From Nitrospinota bacterium (GTDB lineage: Bacteria; UBA8248; JACPRG01), in the NCBI GenBank assembly GCA_030740135.1, contig JASLXW010000152.1, positions 1-8,607 of the forward strand: a DNA stretch of 8,607 bases, written 5' to 3'. Positions 6,178 through 8,607 of the stretch are shown here, piece after piece. Position 1 is the stretch's first letter. Every line of letters begins with the position of its first letter. Under the pieces are notes generated by a model that had not been told where the DNA came from, made no database searches, and worked only from the letters and a program-made list of their open reading frames with translations. The position numbers were made by a program, and so were the translations under genes.

Positions 6178-7109
6178 AGGCCTACAGCATGCCCGTTCTG
6201 ATCCTGGCCATCCCGATCTTCGACATGACCTACATCACTTCCACCCGCATTTATTTGGGGCAGATTCGCGGCTTCAGGGAGTGGATTGAATACACCGGCA
6301 GGGACCACCTGCACCACCGCCTGGAAAACCTCGGCCTCTCCAAGAAGCAAACGGTTCTGTTCATCTACTTCCTGGCGGCCGCGTTGGGCGTCAGCGCGGT
6401 CGTCCTGAAGAACGGCCGGACCTTGGACGCCGTGGTCCTGTTGTTTCAGGCGGGGATGTTGTTGTTGATCACCGCCACACTCATGGTCCGGGGCGCCCGC
6501 CTGGTTCAGGACGCGGGGCGGGAGATCCGCAGAACCCTGACCAACATCCTCGGCTTCAGCGAAGTCATGCTGGGGGAGGAGCCGGAATCGCCGACCGCCC
6601 GGCGGGAGTACGCGGAAATCATCCGGCGCAAGAAGATCCGTCTAGAAAGCGCGCTCAACCGCCTATCGGGCGCCCTCCCGCCGGACGCCCACACCGGGTC
6701 GGAAGGGGACGCCGAATCCGCCGATGCAGAAGCGGAGTCCCGTACGATCCTGGTCGTCGACGACGACCTGGATTTTCTCCTGTTGATCGAGGTCATCCTG
6801 GGCAAACGCCACCGGATCATCAAGGCCTCCGACGGCGCCTCAGCCATTTCCTGGGCCCTCGACGCCCGGCCCGACTTGATCCTGATGGATCTCTTCATGC
6901 CCCGCATGGACGGCTTCGAAGCTGTCCGGATCCTTCGGGAAAACCCCGATACGCGGAAGATCCCCGTGCTGGCCATCAGCGCGGAGATGTCTCGGGTCAA
7001 CGCCGAACGGGCCCTGGAAGCCGGATGTGTGGGCTACCTGGGGAAACCGTTCGACGCCCAGGCCCTTCGCCGCGAGGTGACACGCGCCCTCCGCGTCGCC
7101 GCCGACTGA
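6174..7109 (+). CDS. C-terminal piece: transferase end, pseudo-DHp hairpin and receiver domain
   Basis: Starting at GTG 6174 this frame gives 311 residues. Residues 1-110 are the end of the WecA/MraY-like fold: FDMTYITSTRIY, the REWIEYTGRDHLHHRL block (first His at 45) and two closing membrane helices. Residues about 112-165 match the pattern of a histidine-kinase dimerisation hairpin (REIRRTLTNILGFSEVM, then EYAEIIRRKKIRLESALNRL), with Arg116 where the phospho-His belongs. An acidic linker (about 170-188) leads to a full receiver domain (190-311): ILVVDDDLD, LMDLFMPRMDG with phosphoacceptor Asp239, LAISAE, and GYLGKPF with Lys291. No DNA-binding or enzymatic output domain follows, so the output is presumably the attached transferase (inference). 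Some automated calls may name this only as a response regulator. Whether it is translated separately is unknown; GTG 6174 overlaps the preceding TGA. Confidence 0.68.
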   Translation: MKAYSMPVLILAIPIFDMTYITSTRIYLGQIRGFREWIEYTGRDHLHHRLENLGLSKKQTVLFIYFLAAALGVSAVVLKNGRTLDAVVLLFQAGMLLLITATLMVRGARLVQDAGREIRRTLTNILGFSEVMLGEEPESPTARREYAEIIRRKKIRLESALNRLSGALPPDAHTGSEGDAESADAEAESRTILVVDDDLDFLLLIEVILGKRHRIIKASDGASAISWALDARPDLILMDLFMPRMDGFEAVRILRENPDTRKIPVLAISAEMSRVNAERALEAGCVGYLGKPFDAQALRREVTRALRVAAD

Positions 7110-7147
7110 ACCGCGCTCTTCCTCAAGGGGCCCCCCGCCCCGGATTC
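7110..7147. other. Convergent intergenic gap
   Basis: The plus-strand receiver gene and the minus-strand amidohydrolase end facing each other, 38 bases apart. A GGGGCCCC core is the only symmetry seen. There is no stem of useful length with a T-run on either strand, so no terminator is called. Confidence 0.5.
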
Positions 7148-8074
7148 TTATCCGGGTCTCTTGCCGGCCTGGCCGGCCGCCTGCGGCCTTGCGCACGCCC
7201 CCGGCTTCGCAAGCCGCTCGGCGTTCCGGTAGGCGATCTTCTCGGCCACGGCCCTGGGCAAATCCTTCAGCCAGGCCCGGTATCCGTCCAGCGTCCGCGG
7301 CAGAAACTCCCACCGATCGTCCGCCCAGGTGTCCGTCCCCACCAGGAAGCGATCCGGGTGGCGCAGGAACAGCTTGCGCCAATCCGGCTTCAGCCCGTCG
7401 TGCGAGACGTCCCACCGAAGGGCCAGCTCGGCCCAAAGGTTCGCGTGGCGGTCCAGGAGCCGTCCGATGGTCTCCGCCGCCGCCGTCATCCCCGCGTGCG
7501 CCCAGAGAACACAGACGCCGCGCTTCACCGCCGCGATCTCCGCAACGGCCGCAGCGTCCACGTGGGCGTGGAGGAAGAGGTTCTCCCGCGCCGCCAAGTC
7601 GGCAATCCGCCGGAAGACGGGGGAGGCGGCGTCGCCCACGCCCATATGGAACTCCCCGATCCCCCGGTAGACGCCCCGCCCGGTCCGGATGCGTTCTTCG
7701 AGATAGGCCGGGACCTCCGGGTCCCGGAACCACCCGCTCATGTCCTCCCGCGTCCGGTAAGGGCGCAGGACGGGGACAATGAACTTCGGCGCCGCCCGGT
7801 AGAGCCGGAGCGTGCCGTCGTCCGGCGTGCTGGAGACGAAGGCCCGGATCACGCCGCCCCGCCTCAGGATCTTCAACGCCCCGGCCGGCGGGAACCGCTC
7901 CCAGGCGTCCCGGCTGTAATGGATGTGGGCGTCGAAGATGGGAAGCCGCTGGGCGGCCGGCCCGGCGGACAAAAGGGGGATAACCGTCAGACCGGCCAGA
8001 AGCGCGACCCGGCCGGAAAGGAGCAAGCCGGACCGCCCGGACCGCATATGCAAGAACGTGGTGATAGGCTTCAT
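7148..8074 (-). CDS. Exported amidohydrolase of the TIM-barrel metal-dependent hydrolase superfamily
   Basis: This 308-residue protein has a basic N-terminus, a hydrophobic stretch (about 23-36) and a small-residue site near LSAGPAAQ (35-42), which together look like a Sec signal peptide; it should act outside the cytoplasm. The rest fits amidohydrolase family 2 barrels: FDAHIH (47-52) with metal ligands His50 and His52, GEFHMG (140-145), HAHVD (169-173), WAHAGM (191-196) with His193, the catalytic Asp248 in LVGTDTW, and the closing YRNAERL helix (282-288). Family members hydrolyse or decarboxylate small cyclic or aromatic substrates; the substrate here cannot be inferred. The ATG at 8072-8074 has a purine-rich stretch (GGGGAAAGAAGG) just upstream and gives the complete signal peptide; a second ATG nine codons in lacks this. 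It lies 74 bases after the substrate-binding protein gene on the same strand, so co-transcription is plausible. Confidence 0.83.
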   Translation of the reverse strand: MKPITTFLHMRSGRSGLLLSGRVALLAGLTVIPLLSAGPAAQRLPIFDAHIHYSRDAWERFPPAGALKILRRGGVIRAFVSSTPDDGTLRLYRAAPKFIVPVLRPYRTREDMSGWFRDPEVPAYLEERIRTGRGVYRGIGEFHMGVGDAASPVFRRIADLAARENLFLHAHVDAAAVAEIAAVKRGVCVLWAHAGMTAAAETIGRLLDRHANLWAELALRWDVSHDGLKPDWRKLFLRHPDRFLVGTDTWADDRWEFLPRTLDGYRAWLKDLPRAVAEKIAYRNAERLAKPGACARPQAAGQAGKRPG

Positions 8075-8148
8075 GGCCTTCTTTCCCCGAGGATATGCGG
8101 ATCGACCCGGGGGGAATGGAGATATCGGATGGCAAGGCGGGGGCGGCC

Positions 8149-8607
8149 TCAGACGGCTACGTGGATGCTGAGCTTTTCGTAGTCCTTCTCTTTCATTTCA
8201 TCCCGCAGCCCCCAACTCTCCAGCCATGCGTGGTTCTCTTCAAAAAAGCCCTCGCCGTACGGCTCGAAAACCATCAGTTCGCCCGGGCAGAATTTGGAGT
8301 AATCATGGTCGCCGCGCATGTCCGCCGGGATGTTCCTTTCCCAAAGGGGCAGGTAAGGCGCCGGGCCCGCGCGAAGCCCCTCGTCGGTCCGCCTGAGAAC
8401 GCGGAAGTACGCCTTCAGGGCGTCGGGGTCCAGATCCTCGCTCACCCGGGAAAGGATCCGGAACCGCCCCATCGCCAGCCGGCGATGGCCCCGCTGGAGG
8501 GCCATGTCGATCGCGGGGTCCACGAGATTGATCGCCTCGATCTCCCCCGACCCCAGGCATTGAAGCCGCCGCACCGGTCCGCCCAGGTTGTTGATGATGA
8601 TCTTCTC
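8149..8607 (-). CDS. Probable ABC-type substrate-binding protein (NMT1/THI5-like), C-terminal part; 5' end outside window
   Basis: The reading frame is open to the right edge, giving 152 visible residues that end in TGA at 8149-8151. A GTG at 8572-8574 could serve as a start, but the frame continues upstream as coherent sequence (IIINNLGGP), so the gene is very likely cut by the window. The order VRRLQCLGSGEIEAINLVDPAIDMALQRGHRRL, then DPDALKAYFRVLRRTDEGLRA, then a late ENHAWLESWGL resembles the second lobe and closing helices of nitrate/taurine/thiamine-precursor-type periplasmic binding proteins. In those, a hinge block SGE(I/V)DA..L..P is followed by DP..(V/L)(K/R)A(F/Y). This is recognition by pattern, not by a catalytic motif, so it is moderate only. 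The protein would capture a small molecule for an ABC importer; no permease or ATPase gene is in the window. Confidence 0.5.
   Translation of the reverse strand, partial: EKIIINNLGGPVRRLQCLGSGEIEAINLVDPAIDMALQRGHRRLAMGRFRILSRVSEDLDPDALKAYFRVLRRTDEGLRAGPAPYLPLWERNIPADMRGDHDYSKFCPGELMVFEPYGEGFFEENHAWLESWGLRDEMKEKDYEKLSIHVAV

Larger units (their letters stand above)
5359..7109 (+). pseudogene. WecA/MraY-like polyprenyl-phosphate sugar-1-phosphate transferase fused to pseudo-DHp and receiver domain; frame broken twice
   Basis: With one base restored at the G run 5979-5982 and the TGA at 6156-6158 read as Trp, a single protein of about 583 residues results. Residues 1-385 form a polyprenyl-phosphate N-acetylhexosamine-1-phosphate transferase, the membrane enzyme that starts lipid-linked glycans on the cytoplasmic face. 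Evidence is [14 protein letters not shown] (76-89), the catalytic Asp pair D127-D128 in [24 protein letters not shown] (181-193), FLGDAGS with Asp248, and the DHLHHRL histidine motif (His317). An extra transmembrane helix (about 14-37) precedes the usual first one. Residues about 384-437 look like a histidine-kinase DHp hairpin in which the phosphorylated His is Arg388. Residues 462-583 are a receiver domain with D468-D470, phosphoacceptor Asp511, Ser541 and Lys563. Both lesions fall in the conserved core and nothing else looks decayed, so recent inactivation or sequence error are both possible. GTG 5359 is a tentative start; GTG 5401 and ATG 5410 are alternatives. Confidence 0.72.

Noticed and set aside
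6840..8135. 431-codon minus-strand open frame across the receiver gene and the amidohydrolase
   Set aside because: It is a GC-bias shadow rich in Gly/Arg/Pro; the amidohydrolase frame has the metal ligands and the plus strand has the receiver motifs.

Overview
This GC-rich bacterial window is mainly a gene cluster for extracellular polysaccharide or lipid-linked glycan assembly. It begins with the tail of a nucleoside diphosphate kinase gene (ndk). The genes are tightly packed, with ATGA overlaps, gaps of 5-8 bases and some GTG starts. The DNA is strongly GC-biased, and TGA is the usual stop codon. No rRNA, tRNA, transposase or CRISPR array is visible. The phylum cannot be fixed from the sequence. 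The gene families resemble those of Acidobacteriota, Aminicenantes or delta-proteobacterial-type genomes, which is a guess from family resemblance and not a search result.

Layout: 1-123 (+) is the ndk C-terminus. 124-486 is a leader region without genes; it holds a candidate promoter, a small dyad and a stable hairpin. 487-5172 (+) is a compact four-gene run: a sugar-nucleotide pyrophosphorylase, a DPM1-like family 2 glycosyltransferase, a large multi-pass GT-C-type membrane glycosyltransferase and a family 4 glycosyltransferase. 5173-5358 is a second regulatory-looking gap with an AT-rich dyad. 5359-7109 (+) is a WecA/MraY-type polyprenyl-phosphate sugar-1-phosphate transferase joined to a histidine-kinase-like helical hairpin that lacks its histidine, and then to a complete response-regulator receiver domain. 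7148-8074 (-) is an exported amidohydrolase, and 8149-8607 (-) is the C-terminal part of a probable ABC-type substrate-binding protein that runs off the window.

The genes suggest this pathway (inference). The pyrophosphorylase activates a sugar, and the DPM1-like enzyme places it on polyprenyl phosphate. The GT-C protein then uses that lipid-linked sugar across the membrane. Separately, the WecA-like enzyme starts a lipid-pyrophosphate-linked glycan that the GT4 enzyme extends in the cytoplasm.

The most unusual object is the WecA-like/pseudo-DHp/receiver fusion. It suggests that the first committed step of glycan assembly could be controlled directly by phosphorylation. As given, its reading frame is broken twice: one base is missing in a G run at 5979-5982, and a TGA at 6156-6158 replaces a tryptophan codon. 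It is therefore either a recent pseudogene, a sequence with errors, or a gene now read as two overlapping pieces (GTGA at 6174-6177).
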